Shown piece by piece: positions 34,448 through 46,015 of a stretch of DNA of 64,000 nt (position 1 is its first letter; each line of letters begins with the position of its first letter). The notes under the pieces are model-generated. The model saw nothing but the letters and a program-made list of their open reading frames with translations, had not been told where the DNA came from and made no database searches. The translations under genes and the position numbers were made by a program. Origin of the DNA: Gymnopilus junonius (lineage: Eukaryota; Basidiomycota; Agaricomycetes; Agaricales; Galerinaceae); assembly GCA_015501075.1 (NCBI GenBank), contig JADNYJ010000059.1:1-64000 (forward strand), written 5' to 3'.

Positions 34448-34863
34448 ATAGCATAGCATGCTGTTCCCATTGGCAGAACCTGCTGGACATTGAGTTGCCT
34501 CAGGGCAGAACCTGTCTAGCACAGTTCACCATTGTGCAGAACCTGCTTAGCATCAGTCTGTAGCTTACTTCTACCTGGGAAGATAGTTCACCATTAGGCA
34601 GAACATCGACCACAGCTGTTCGTCGCTAGACAGAATGCTCTCCCACAATTGTTTGCTACCATGTGCAACATTATATAGGGCCTTGTCATGTGGGCCCGGA
34701 CATCTGTCACTGTCTGGACAAATTGCCCTTAAGGGGTTAATTCCATGTCTGGTGCAGGTATTTTTAGCAGTGCTTTCTTTATTTAGCACGCTTTTACACA
34801 CCTGTCGCTGACACAACCAGCCTTTTTCTTAACAGAAATTCCAATCATCCAAACAAAACAACA

Positions 34864-36107
34864 ATGTCTTCAGTCAAAAACACCACTTCCATCTCCTTCT
34901 CTGCCTCTGACCTTCCAAAATTCGATGGTCATCACTACCGCCAATGGGCATCCAAGATGGAGGCTGTCATCCTCCATATGGACATTAAAGCTGTCCTTGA
35001 AGGCACCCTTACTGCTCCTTCGGAGCAACAAATTAAGGAACCCACCTTCCCCTCTGGCACTCATGCCACTGCACCCACCTCAGGTGATCTCAACCTCTAC
35101 AATGCCTGCTTTTCTCGCTGGTCTGCCACCGAGGAAATGTACCACTGAAAATTGGAGAATTTCAACTCCAAAAATTCCAAAGCACTCGGCCTTTTGGCCA
35201 TGTGCCTAGATACTGGAATTTGGGACCAGGTTAAAACCCTGTCTGCAGCTGAAGCTTGGGATTGGATCAAAACAAAGTACTCTAAGGAGATGTTCATCAA
35301 GACCCTTGAGGACTTTAGGGTCCTCATGAATCTCAAAATCAATCTCTCTGATCCCAACCCCCAGCTCGCCAAGTTCCAATTCCACTATGGATGTCTCCCG
35401 CTTGTCAATAATCCAAATGCCACAGGATCAACTGGTTCCACTGGAATGGTACGCATGGTTTCTCAATCCATGGCATGCCTAGTTCTACTCATGAACCTTC
35501 CACTTGCCACAAACGTCATGTTGCAAGAATCTGTTTATCAATGGATGATGGAAGATTTCACCCAGCAAAATTTGGTTCCAAATATGGAACTAAAGACCTC
35601 TTTGACAGCATTCGCACCACATGGGCTGCCCGATTTGGGCACCTTAAGCAGCATGAGCAACCCAAGCATGGCACACTCTATGTGCCGAAACAGCTCAACC
35701 CGCCTAAGGATAGCCAGCCCAGAAACCAACAGGCTAGCAATGTGAATGCGCAGTGCAACACTGTGATCAAAGGAAAAGGTCCCGAACTGTGCCACTCTGA
35801 TCAGCAGAACACTGGTAACCCCAGCAGTTCACAGAAAAAGGAGTACCCTAAGAGGAAACCCCACCGCGCTGGCTTCAAGCCAAAGTCAGCACACTTTGTT
35901 GAGGACTCTGATGAAGAGCCATTTATGCTCACATCGATGGTGCATTTCCCGCCACTAGAGAAATCGCACCCAGTCCCCACTACTCATAATGTAGTTGAGA
36001 TTAGTGGGAGAGGTACTATTACCTCTCGCAAAGTCTGTGAAGGCGCCTGGAAGAACCCCACTTGGGGAATGGTGCCATACCCCTCTTTAGGAAATCGCAG
36101 GACCTGA
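34864..36107 (+). pseudogene. copia Gag
   Basis: Starts MSSVKNTTSISFSASDLPKF with the retrotransposon Gag N-terminal pattern FDGHHYRQWASKMEAVILHM and AAEAWDWIKTKYSKEM. A TGA follows MYH near 35146; copy 2 has Cys-Cys at the same place. A G is missing at 35590-35600 (AAAGACC; AAAGGACC in copy 2), shifting the rest (DSIRTTWAARFGHLKQ and a basic tail) into another frame. The protein would form the virus-like particle. Confidence 0.8.
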
Positions 36108-36345
36108 TGTCTCAGATCGGGGTTACCCCGACCATTGCCACCTCGAGTAGATTCGAGGAAGTTGCCCTTAATATGGGCACAAGAAGGATTGCCAAGAATG
36201 TGGGAACGAGTAGCACTGTGTATTTACACAGTAACACCACCACAGAGGATGTTGCATTGGGGTCATCAATGACAACCAAGATCTATAATGATCTCTTGGT
36301 CCTGAGCCCTATTGGGCACCACCCCAGATCCTTCTCAGATGGCAG

Positions 36346-38920
36346 TTGATTCTGAACCACTTATGGTGGAAGATTGGAATCAATGAATGGGGTAGTGTCA
36401 CAAGGCGATCTGCCTATGTGGATGATGACGAGGAGTATATCTCCTTTGGGGAAGAAGATCTTCCACCACCACCACTGATCGGTGAGTCCCTTCATCTCGG
36501 ATCACACTATATTGGTGCAGATGGGAATGTCATTACTAAAACAGCTCAACAGAGCCGGAATGATATGTACGAGATGATGCAGGATTTGGACCCGATCTCT
36601 TATGAGGATGAGTTAGAGCAGAATCATGGTGATTCAGTGCTCCTCCCTCATCTGGACTGGCAAGTACCTTCTTGTTCACATGCTGACAAGACACTAACTG
36701 ATCAACCCACAGGTATTAATAATCTGTACAGGGTAGATAGTAAATTAGTTTTATTTACTATCTACAATATATATCTTGATCACATTGTCTCTTGTGCAAA
36801 CTGTAAAGGAAAGGAATGTCAGAAGACATTTGAGGAATGGCTTGTAGACTCCGGAGCATCCATGCATTTTTCTGGACAAATCTCCAACTTCTCGGAACTT
36901 ACCAAATTTCCAAGCAATGAAAGACCAAAGGTCCAAACTGCTAATGGCATAGCCTATGTTGATGGATTTGGTACTGTTTTTATTGAAACAGAAGTTACCA
37001 ATAAGGATAATACTGTGACACATGAAACATTGTGACTTCATCCAGTATTCTACATGCCTGATGTGACTGTATGACTTCTGTCGATGGGTCAAATCCTCAG
37101 CGCAGGAAATGTTATATTAGGTGATTCACGATCACTTAATTTCATATCCAAAGAGAATAGCCGCACCATTTTAAATGCATTGCTGAAGCATTCTCATCAT
37201 GACACTATGTTTTGGGTTAAGTCACAGATCATCTCTGGAAAGAACTTGATCGCAATGGAATTGGTACATGCCGAAGATTACGATCTATGGCATAGACAAC
37301 TCGGACACCCTTCCACTCAAGTGTTCAAGAAGTTTAAGGCTAATTCCAAAAACTTCCCATCTATTAAAATCCTGAAGGACGCTGGTATATGCGAAGGTTG
37401 CGCAAAAGGAAAGATGCATTCATGCTCTTTTCCAGACAATGTCAAACATGCAACCAGACCATTCCAGCGGATCCATTCAGACCTTAAGGAGTATCCGGTG
37501 ACTTCATATCACCAGTACAAATATTTCATTTCCTTTATTGATGATCACATGTCAAATACTTGGGTCATGCTCCTCAAACACAAGAGTGATGTGAAAGATG
37601 CTACCAGGCAATTCTTAGCCATGGTAAAAACCAAGTATAATGCCAAAGTCAAAGAATGGATGAGCGACAATGGCGGTGAATACATTGATAAGGAATATAT
37701 TGAAATCCTTAAGGATCTTGGGATCGAGATCCAAAGAAGTGTACCACATCAGCCCCAAATGAATGGTCAAGCTGAGTACTCTGCCTTCTCAAAGCTATCT
37801 ATGGGCTAAAACAAGCCGCATGTGCATGGTGGTCTGAACTTGATTGCTCCCTTAAAGAGCTTGGTTTCACATGCCTATATGCTGATGCTGGCATATTTGT
37901 CACAAGACATAGTGATGGGACCCTTGTCATTATGTTGGCATATGTTGATGATATTATCGTCACAGGTCCTAACACCGAATTAGTCTGACAAAAGAAGCAG
38001 TTATTCATGACTGCATGGGAATGTTGAGACCTAGGTGTATGTCAGGAGTTTCTCTGCATGAGAATCAGGTACATAAAAGGCAAGACCTACATCGATCAAA
38101 TGCCATACCTTAATAAGATTCTTACACACTTCAGAATGATGAATGCAAAAGTGGCACAGACTCCATTACCTACCGGGTATAAGCCAGAACCCTTCACAGG
38201 CACAAGTTCGGCTTCACTTCAGTCAGAGTATCAATTGGTGATCGGTTCCCTGCTATATTTAATGCTAGGAACATGACCTGATATAGCCTTTGCTGTAACA
38301 CATATGGCTAAGTTCACTGTGAACCCATCTGATGAACATCTGAACCATGCTAAATATATCATGCGCTACCTTGTTGGTACGCGCAACTATGCACTTGTGT
38401 TCAATGGAAACAGTGATAAAGGCTTGTATGCCTACTGTGATGCCTCATATGGTGATGATAGAACAGAGCCTGATTGCATGTGTTGATCTATGCAGGGATA
38501 CTTCTTTTCCCTTGCTAGCGGGAGTATCAAATGGCACTCCAAAATGCAGACTCTAGTATCAATGTCATCCACAATGGCAGAATACATGGCACTCTCTGAC
38601 TGTGCACGTGATTGTGCATGGTTTAAGATTCTATTCGAAGAACTTGGGATGTCAATCCCATACATTCCCTTATATGGAGATAGTCATGGAGCTATTTTTA
38701 ACTCGCAAAATCCTGTCACCCAAAAAGGGATAAAGCACATTGAAATATGCTACCACTATATCCGGGAACAAATAGAACTTGGGAACATCAAATAGAGCAT
38801 GTCCCTATGGACAAAAATATTGCCGATATGTTCACCAAGAATCTAGGTCCTACCCTGTTCCTTAAACATAGACAGGCTCTAGGCATAGAGTTCTATCCCT
38901 TAGAATAGAATACTGACACA
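36346..38920 (+). pseudogene. copia Pol: protease, integrase, partial RT and RNase H
   Basis: The protease has EEWLVDSGASMHFSG (DSG active site, about 36840). The GAG-pre-integrase domain has YDLWHRQLGHPS with a CEGCAKGK zinc site, and the integrase core has HSDLKEYP and SDNGGEYIDKEY. RT starts abruptly at AIYGLKQAACAWW and includes the YVDD box (about 37940). The RNase H-like region has TMAEYMALSDC. TGA interrupts at about 37033, 37071, 37987, 38023, 38275 and 38484, mostly where Arg is expected. The integrase C-terminus and RT fingers are deleted at about 37775. No active polymerase could be made. Confidence 0.85.
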
Positions 38921-38969
38921 TCATGTCAGAACAAGTATGTGCACTAGCATGGCACTACTTGAGGGGGAG

Positions 38970-39428
38970 TGTTGACATGATAAGTGTCCATGTGACTACA
39001 CCACATGACTCACATGACACGCGTGATCAGACACATCTATATGCAACTAGATCCAGTGACAATAGAGTATCACAGTCATCTTACATGACTAAAACATGTG
39101 ATCACTTAGTGAGCATATTACTCATCTTATGAGTAGATATTAGTAATTACATAGTAATTAGCTGAGTAATTGCCTTATGCATTACTCATATGTAGTTAGT
39201 CACTGCATGTCCTGTAGGTATATAAGGATGCTCTAAACAGCATCCTAATCTAAGTCATTCGTACTTCTACAGTAGCCTAAGTAGTCACCTTAGCACTAGC
39301 CTCTCACAACCCAGGTAAGATAGTAGTTACAACGATACTATGCAGAGCGCATTGTGTGTTCAGAGGTTTACCTCTGTACACTATACTTACAGTGGTTTAC
39401 TGCTGTATGTACTACTTGCTGCTCAATA
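38970..39428 (+). repeat. 3' LTR of copia copy 1
   Basis: 459 bp. It differs from the 5' LTR by substitutions and about 30 extra bases from duplication of a small hairpin (CAGAGGTTTACCTCTG next to CAGTGGTTTACTGCTG). Confidence 0.9.
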
Positions 39429-39509
39429 CAATTACACAGATGTCTTAGTTTATCTGACGATGAACAGGAACATGCAGTATTCAGTAGACTCTCAAAATGT
39501 ACAAACTGA

Positions 39510-40053
39510 ATAAGAAAATTGTCGTTTACATGATGCAGTCCCTAACCGAACCCTAACGTATGAGCTTCTTATGTTGCATCAGTATACATTCACTGATGCA
39601 CCTTTGACTTATAGCTAAAATTACCTAAATAAGTATCCATAGCACATGATATTGCTGACACAGCCCTCGTCCCTGACGAGTGATTATTAATGGCACGTGA
39701 TATGAGTCTAGACCTGGTCTAGATCCTGAAGTCCATAGTATGGACCATCTTAGTACGGATTGCCCTGAACGAGGCCAAACTCATGCTTAGCACTGGGTTG
39801 GAGTATGCTAAGTTGTATTGGAAGCTTCAGTGCTATTACCAATTATGTGACCCTACACTCCACCACTGCACTGGCTTAACTGCTTGGTCGGTGGCTGACC
39901 TGTCCTTAAATGGTAATGGTATGTGCAATCCCAAGCATTCTGTCCTGAAATGGCAAGTATGGAAATAGAACTTGGATCAAACTCAAATAGGTAACACCTG
40001 CTATATCAGGATTCAAGTGGGAGAAATCTTGGATCTCCAATACACCGAGTCAA
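39510..40053. other. Intergenic / decayed region
   Basis: No convincing frame. It lies between the interrupted gene and repeat copy B. Confidence 0.4.
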
Positions 40054-40406
40054 AGATGCAGATTAACAATTATCTAGATACAATCTAGAACCCACGATGC
40101 CATCGCACAGCCCAACAATCTGGCTGCAGAGATCAGGATTCCCCTGGGACACCCCCTGTCTCAATGATTGGCTATCATTATCTGCCATATTTGTATGTTT
40201 CTGCTCAACTCTATTATTGCTATCACATTATTGTAGAGTTGAACAGATTGAGAGTAACAGTTTTAGTACGTGAACAGCCACTGATGAGTCTATAAAGATG
40301 AAACAGCCCAGTGGGATATTCCCCCAACTGTTTGGCTTTGTATGCCTTACAACCCCTCAGTCTAACCTGATCACTCATCACCTTCAGTGATTTGCTCCAC
40401 CTCCCT
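40054..40406 (+). repeat. Direct repeat copy B, promoter-like
   Basis: Near-identical to 31158-31514, 8.9 kb away in the same orientation. It ends a few codons into the coding region of the trypsin-fold gene (TCCACCTCCCTAA) and carries the probable promoter (TATAAAG near 40292). Confidence 0.65.
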
Positions 40407-41770
40407 AAGTGCCTTCCTCAACTCGCTCCAGGTCAAGAATGTTGACATCGCCTACCATGAGTCAGTCTACAAGACATTGGCTGGTCATGGTCCAGCCCTT
40501 TTTCCCCCCATTGAAGATGGTGACCCTCTTCAGGATGTTATCAATAACGTCTCTGTTCTCCTCAGTCTTCCTATTGCAGGTCGCAAGTCTAGTGTTGTGG
40601 GAACCCTTGGTCCTTACTTCCGCACTGGCAACAAGCTCTTTGCCATTACTGCCCATCACAATGTCTTCTTGCCCAGCAGGGACAACCTGACATATAGGTA
40701 CAACGGTATGTTTTTACTTGCCCTTGAGAATCCAAGAGCTTTTCTGACTCTGTCCCCTCATCAGAATCTGTACCTAAGAAGGAGGTCCTCGTGATGGGCA
40801 TACAAACATTTGTATGCTACCTTTCCTCCATCGAGGCCCTCATTGGCATGCATATTGATGCAGCCAAATCTCTCGAGAGGAAAATCCACATGCTCAGAAC
40901 TAGGGTGTATGATAGAACCAACATTGAAGAGTCACAGATCAGACTGGCCGAGCACGAGGCTGACCTTACTAGGATGCATACCAAGATCAACAGTCTCAAG
41001 ACATTCTATGTCAGAATCAAGCAGAGGTGGAGCAAGGCTAAGGACAGAGTCATTGGGTTTGTCTGTTGGGCTCCCCCCGTCGGTGCTGGTGTTGCTCCTC
41101 ACCAGTATACCCATGACCTCTGTGTTATCGAGCTTTACAAGGAGAAGTTCAAGAACATGAAAGGCAATGTTCTGAGCCTTGGTGTAGTGCTAAGTCTATT
41201 TTCATTGAATTCTGCTGGTCTGATATGTACATCTCTCTTCCAGGTCCAGAGTTGTCCCCTTGGAAACTCAAGGAGTTGATGTATGAATGGGATGACATCA
41301 TATCTGAGTTCAAGTACCCCAACCATGGTATGTTTACTCTTGGTGGCATGCTCACTGCCAAGAAGGTCAACAACCCCAACACCTTGAACCTCCAAGGTGA
41401 TCGCGTTCATCATGTTCTCAAGCATGGCCTCACCACCAACATGACCATCAGCATGGTCACTGGGTTTAGGTCTTTTCTCCGCAGGTACTTCCCCACTGGC
41501 AATGTGGAGTCACTCAAGCTGGCCATCCTTTCTCATGAGAATGAATCCAGCACCTTCTCCAAAGGAGGCAACTCTGGATCTCTCATCATCTCTGCCACTG
41601 GTGAATTTGTCGCCTTGCTCACTGGCGGGATTTCCAAGAGAACGGATGGGTCTGATATCACCTTTGGCACTCTCTTTGAGTGGATCTGGATGCTCGTCAA
41701 GGAGGAGTTCCCCGAGGCAGTTTTGTATTTCGACAACCTTGAAGAATTCCTCACTGACATGGTGGTCTAG
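40387..41770 (+). CDS. Predicted trypsin-fold (S1-like) protein with coiled-coil insert
   Basis: Three exons join in frame: ..TYRYN to ESVPKKEVLVMG (intron near 40707-40764) and NVLSL to GPELSPWK (near 41182-41243). VVGTLGPYFRTGNKLFAITA then HHNVF resembles the strand-His region of chymotrypsin-like proteases, YTHDLCVIEL the Asp strand, and KGGNSGSLI with EFVALLTGG the Ser loop (GNSGG-like). A long charged helical insert (SLERKIHMLRTRVYDRTNIE) separates His from Asp. This matches a widespread, uncharacterised Agaricomycete hypothetical family as I remember it. Catalysis is inferred, not shown. No signal peptide is seen. No good ATG lies in the expected place, so the first exon may be incomplete. 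Frame is intact despite the transposon-rich setting. Confidence 0.6.
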
Positions 41771-42749
41771 GTTTCATTTCTCTTTTCATTCCTTCTTATC
41801 CCAATCATACCAGTAACACAAGGCCTCTATGTGAGGGAATTGCAAACACGTCTCTTGTCTTTTTTTTTTTCTGCGACTCCTTCCCTCTTCATGTAACCCC
41901 CATGTTCACCATCATTGGTCTGTGAACTTGTTCTGCTGTTTTGGCATTCACTTTTATCTATTGGATGGTTTCTTGGTGCAGATAAGCTGCTTTTGACCAC
42001 TGGGGCAGCTGTTCGTCTGCTTCTTTTTGCCTGATTCTTTCATCTTCATAGCTGATGAACATTTCTACCATGTTTTCTTCTGCACTGCTTCAAGTCAGTC
42101 TCTTTCTCTCATCTCATCTCATCTTTTCTTTCGGAAATGATTACTGATACAACTTCAACCTTCAGCTTACAGTGAACCTACATGCTTCGTTTGTTGCCTC
42201 AATGTCATCTGTTGTTCTTCTGCCCTCTATAGTTCCTTGCCTGCTAGTACCACCTTGCCTATCCACACCCATGTTATGTGCTTCCCCTCCCCTATCCTGC
42301 CATAAATGTGTATCATTATTCTGTACTACCTACCTACCCCCATGTCTAATTTTTAAATGGCTACTGTAAAGCTGTTTTGGGTATTGTGGGCAGAATTGCT
42401 GTTTACTATAGGACATATGGGTCTGTTGTATTTTCTGGAGCTGGATGTGTGGATGTGGACATCACCTTGGATAGGTTAGTGATTGAATCTTGAAGTGTCA
42501 GTTTTGGAAGGCGAGGAGGATGAACATGTAGGAACGTCTGTTGGGAAGATCCAGTTGCTGGTGACTATTGGTTTACACAGTGGTTTACTGGTTTCATCGA
42601 TCAAGAAATTCAAATTGCAATTGGCTGAGGAATGATGGTCCCCTGATAAAAGATTGATCACTTATCAAGGAACTACTGATCAGATTTATCAGTGATAATT
42701 TTTTTCTCGCTCCTTTCCTCTGACCTCGATTTGAATCTACACACAATGA
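41771..42749. other. Intergenic region
   Basis: 3' UTR-like and pyrimidine-rich sequence (a T10 run near 41861-41870, TCTCATCTCATCTCATC near 42111). No gene seen. Confidence 0.4.
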
Positions 42750-44078
42750 ATGCAGAAACACATTCCTTTGACCACAAACTGGGTGGTAGAGAATGTCCCT
42801 GTCGATATATGGTGGACCATCTTCAACATTCTCATTACCCAACTCAGAGCACCTGACCCAGACTCTGATCCAACCCAGGCCGCTCTCGTTCTTACACATG
42901 TATGCTCCTCCTGGAGGACCATAGCCAGCAATACCCCTGAACTGTGGACCAACGTCGATGTCTGTATCATCTCAGAGGAGGAGAAGGGTAGTTCTCCAGG
43001 TACTGACCAGCCAAGCCTCAACTTGCATACCCTCTGTCTTGTCCTCTGAAATGCGCGCCATGTACCTCTCACAATGAAACTCCAATCCAAGCCACCTTTG
43101 GTCCCAAGTCAATGTGACCTGAAGCTAATCCAATGCTTCTTGGAAGAGATGCACCAGGCAAAGGACCTCACAGTTGACCTTGGCATTCTAGACAGGCTAC
43201 AACTCTTGGATAAGAGCTTATTTGATGACATTATGGTGAAAGCCCAACCTGCACCTCAGTTGACAAAGTTGTCTTTATGTATCACAGATAATGTTGTACA
43301 CTTTCCTCCTATCCTATTGACATCATGGTCTCCTGCACCATTTCTGCAGAGCCTCTTACTCAACGGTGCAGCAGGGGTGGTGTCAGACAATGTCCTGGGA
43401 TTAAAAGCATCCTGATTCCCATTCCATCAGCTCACGACATTGGAAATCGATACTAATGTATCAATAGAAGCATTTTTTTCTCTCATTTCCACCACTCCAT
43501 CCCTTCAGAATGGAATATTCAAGAAGATCGAAGGCGAGGCTCCTGCAGAAGATTCAACTGTGACTCCAATCTGCCTTCCTTTCCTCCAGGTGTTGCAGAT
43601 GGGTGGTGATTGTTGGGAAACAGAGGAGTGCCCCCCTCTGATGGACCTCTTGCTGTTTATCAATGTGCCACAGCTCACCATACTCAAGTTGCAAAAGGAC
43701 TGCCAGATCTCTGTGGATGCTTTCATTCAAAATTCTTCTTGCAAGCTCAAACACCTTCATATGGATATTGAGGAATCCCATCAGATCGAGAAGATAGAGT
43801 GTCTGAAACTCTTACCATGCCTTGAATCTTTTGATATCAGCACCCTGTCCAAGTCCCAAAGAGACCGTAGAGATGCCAATTATGTGCGAGAAGTGTTCAC
43901 CACCACCATGACAGAATGGGATGGAGCGAAGCGCAAGTTCATGATCTGTCCAAAGCTGAAGATAAAACTTGATTATGGCGCATTGGCCAATACTGACATG
44001 ACAATTTTTTCAGATATGGTCGAGGCCAGGTGGGAGCATTCAGGAAGATCGAACAAGTTTGAAGTGGAGATCAAATGA
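42750..44078 (+). pseudogene. F-box/LRR-type protein with two TGA stops
   Basis: ENVPVDIWWTIFNILITQ and LVLTHVCSSWRTIASNTPELW form the basidiomycete F-box-like N-terminus, an SCF ubiquitin-ligase adaptor module. Leucine-rich repeats follow (APFLQSLLLNG, LTTLEIDTNVS, NVPQLTILKL, CKLKHLHMDIEES) and the end is GRSNKFEVEIK. TGA occurs after LCLVL (about 43048) and after LGLKAS (about 43413). Both positions read well with Arg (CGA), as in LRNARHVPLTMKL. The frame is continuous across both stops, so this is one recently silenced copy in CpG-depleted DNA. Confidence 0.7.
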
Positions 44079-46015
44079 ATGGGTGTTCTGTTAATAGATA
44101 AAAATGGAAAATCACCAAATTGTGACTCAGAAACAATGCATCTCTTACAACTACAGGAATCTGGGCTTAATCTCAAACATGATCTTGAGTTTATTTGGGG
44201 GGCAGTGATTTTACAGTGACAGTGGATAGCTAATTATGGAGGTTGGCAGAGTAAATCAAAGTGGCTTTTCAGTGAGGTAGTAAATTGTTATATTGAAGGA
44301 GGTTTGATATGTATATTGTTGACTATAGAACATTCTCTATTCTTACCAGCATTCAATTACTCCATCCAGATGTTAACCCAAGCTCCAACCTGCTTCCTAT
44401 GTACCCTACAAAAAAAAAGACGTCTTCTAGAATTTGGTGTTTAAAGTTTGAAACTGGAAAATGCAAGTAAAGCATTAGCATTTTTGTGAGAGATGAAAGA
44501 AAGGTCAATACATGACTATTTTCCCCCATCCCCCAGAGCCACCCTCCCTTCCCATCATGCCACAGTTCTAACCCACTAACCCTGCCTCCAGCTTGGTATT
44601 AGACTTGACATCGTCATCACTGGCAGTGTCAATCTGGGAGTCGATGATGGTGCATCCAATAAATAGCACTAGGAAGTGATGTAGAATATACCCCAATGAC
44701 AGAAAACCGAATGCCATAACCCTCGATAGACACCCTCATCCAACCCCTCATCTGTACCCACCCATGTCTTCACCCCCATCAATCACACAACCAGCAACTA
44801 CCACCAATAAATAGTGACCAATGACCACCAAATGGCTACTGTATGCTTGGATCCAGACTCCAGTTACAATAGGAAATGCCTCACTTTGAGGATTGTCAGT
44901 TGTTAGTGAAGGGCAGCCTAGGGAGAGGGCGGTATGGTGCTGAAACAGCTGCGACTGGGGAATAGGCCCACATCAGCCAAGATGATAACAATAAAGAGGA
45001 GAACATGAAAAGAGGCAAGAAATTTGGAAGTGCTGATAATAGGAGGCTCTGTGCCAAGTTCTGCTTACTCAAACAGTCTGGTGCTTCTGTCCATTATCTA
45101 CTCCTCGACATTCACATCCCTGACATCCTCACTGTCATTGTCTTATTGATCCCCACCCTAGTCTATCTTATGCTTCATCTAGTGATGTGGGGCTTGGCTT
45201 TTGGCTGATCTGCTCTCGAATCCTTCATGTCGGGACTCATGTAGCTGGTACTTCTACATGTTTTCTAGCAAGTCCCAGATATCTTGCACCCCACACCTTC
45301 ACTACCAGGGACCACAAAACTAGGATCACCATTGACTTCTCTTGCCCAGGTCATGTGCAAGTGCAAGGTCACGCTCAATGCTGTCAATGTTGATTGTTGA
45401 TTCATTTCTACCTCCTCCATCACCTTCTCAATCCACCCTGAACCTCTCAGGACCTCCAATCCGTCCTCACTCACATCCACATCTATCATCTTGTCTTCTA
45501 CTGATCAATCCATGTCCATACCATCCAGGTCGACAGAACCGATGGAGAAGACATCATTCTCACCATAGTTTGAATCTTGCTTGCTTTGAGCTCGACTGGG
45601 AGCCGTCAATGCTCTTAAAATCCTATCTTGGATCCAAAAAGGTCTTGAAGATGAGTATGGGTCATTGCGAGAATCATTGGAGGTGATGCAGGTGATGAAG
45701 TTGGTGGTGAAAGAGAAGCATAGGAGGATCTCGAGCATCAGGTTGAGCAGGGTAGGTTACTGATGCAGGGAGTGTGGGAGACAACTGGAGCAGCTGATGG
45801 TGTGAACAGCAAGGCTATGCCTACCAAAAGGACACTGTTTGCACCTTATGGGTTCCAGCACAATGGTCCAGTCCATGTTGATTCTGAACATTGAAGTCTG
45901 CTCATTCATCTTATTCATGTTTGGCCTGGTGAGCTCATAGGCAAGGGGATGAGAGATGTAAATTACAGTACAAGATTCAATAAACTGTGATTTCATAAAT
46001 ATTACCAAAAAATGA
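44079..46015. other. Intergenic / decayed region
   Basis: Short frames on both strands (45005-45208, 45342-45686, minus 45757-46041) lack recognisable domains and consistent splice links. CG dinucleotides are very rare: I count roughly nine in 44001-45000. Confidence 0.4.

Larger units (their letters stand above)
34007..39428 (+). mobile_element. Ty1/copia LTR retrotransposon, defective copy 1
   Basis: LTRs at 34007-34433 and 38970-39428 begin TGTTGACATG and end CTGCTCAATA. The 5-bp target duplication CAATT lies at 34002-34006 and 39429-39433. A primer-binding site follows the 5' LTR and a GAGGGGGAG polypurine tract precedes the 3' LTR (38961-38969). Order is gag, protease, integrase, RT, RNase H, as in copia. 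Pol has about six TGA stops, and a segment between integrase (QMNGQAE) and RT (AIYGLKQA) is missing, so it cannot be autonomous. Confidence 0.9.
33289..39509 (+). pseudogene. Unrecognised gene interrupted by the copia element
   Basis: The coding signal runs from about 33289: SYPSQLITAWCKKNVQEHWEKW, an in-frame TGA at 33500, EGILVLKTRFNDIWNWFSATELG, EYWTEWYTCAKEGKYV. One base is missing in AACCCTTTTCC near 33663, after which PPPGETFAEIEDVCPELYCK, DLVFVPDLQKIGILGH and, after a gap, CNTNIYDLSHNWKKVVFEKL follow. The frame enters the retrotransposon at 34007. Removing the element and one CAATT copy lets the frame continue at 39434 as LHRCLSLSDDEQEHAVFSRL to TGA at 39507-39509. Function unknown. 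It probably belongs to a repeated Agaricomycete family of large, degraded proteins. Confidence 0.5.

Noticed and set aside
31158..40406. Treating the 355-bp direct repeats as LTRs of one 9-kb element
   Set aside because: The termini are not TG..CA-like, no target duplication was found, and no coherent pol lies between them apart from the nested copia.
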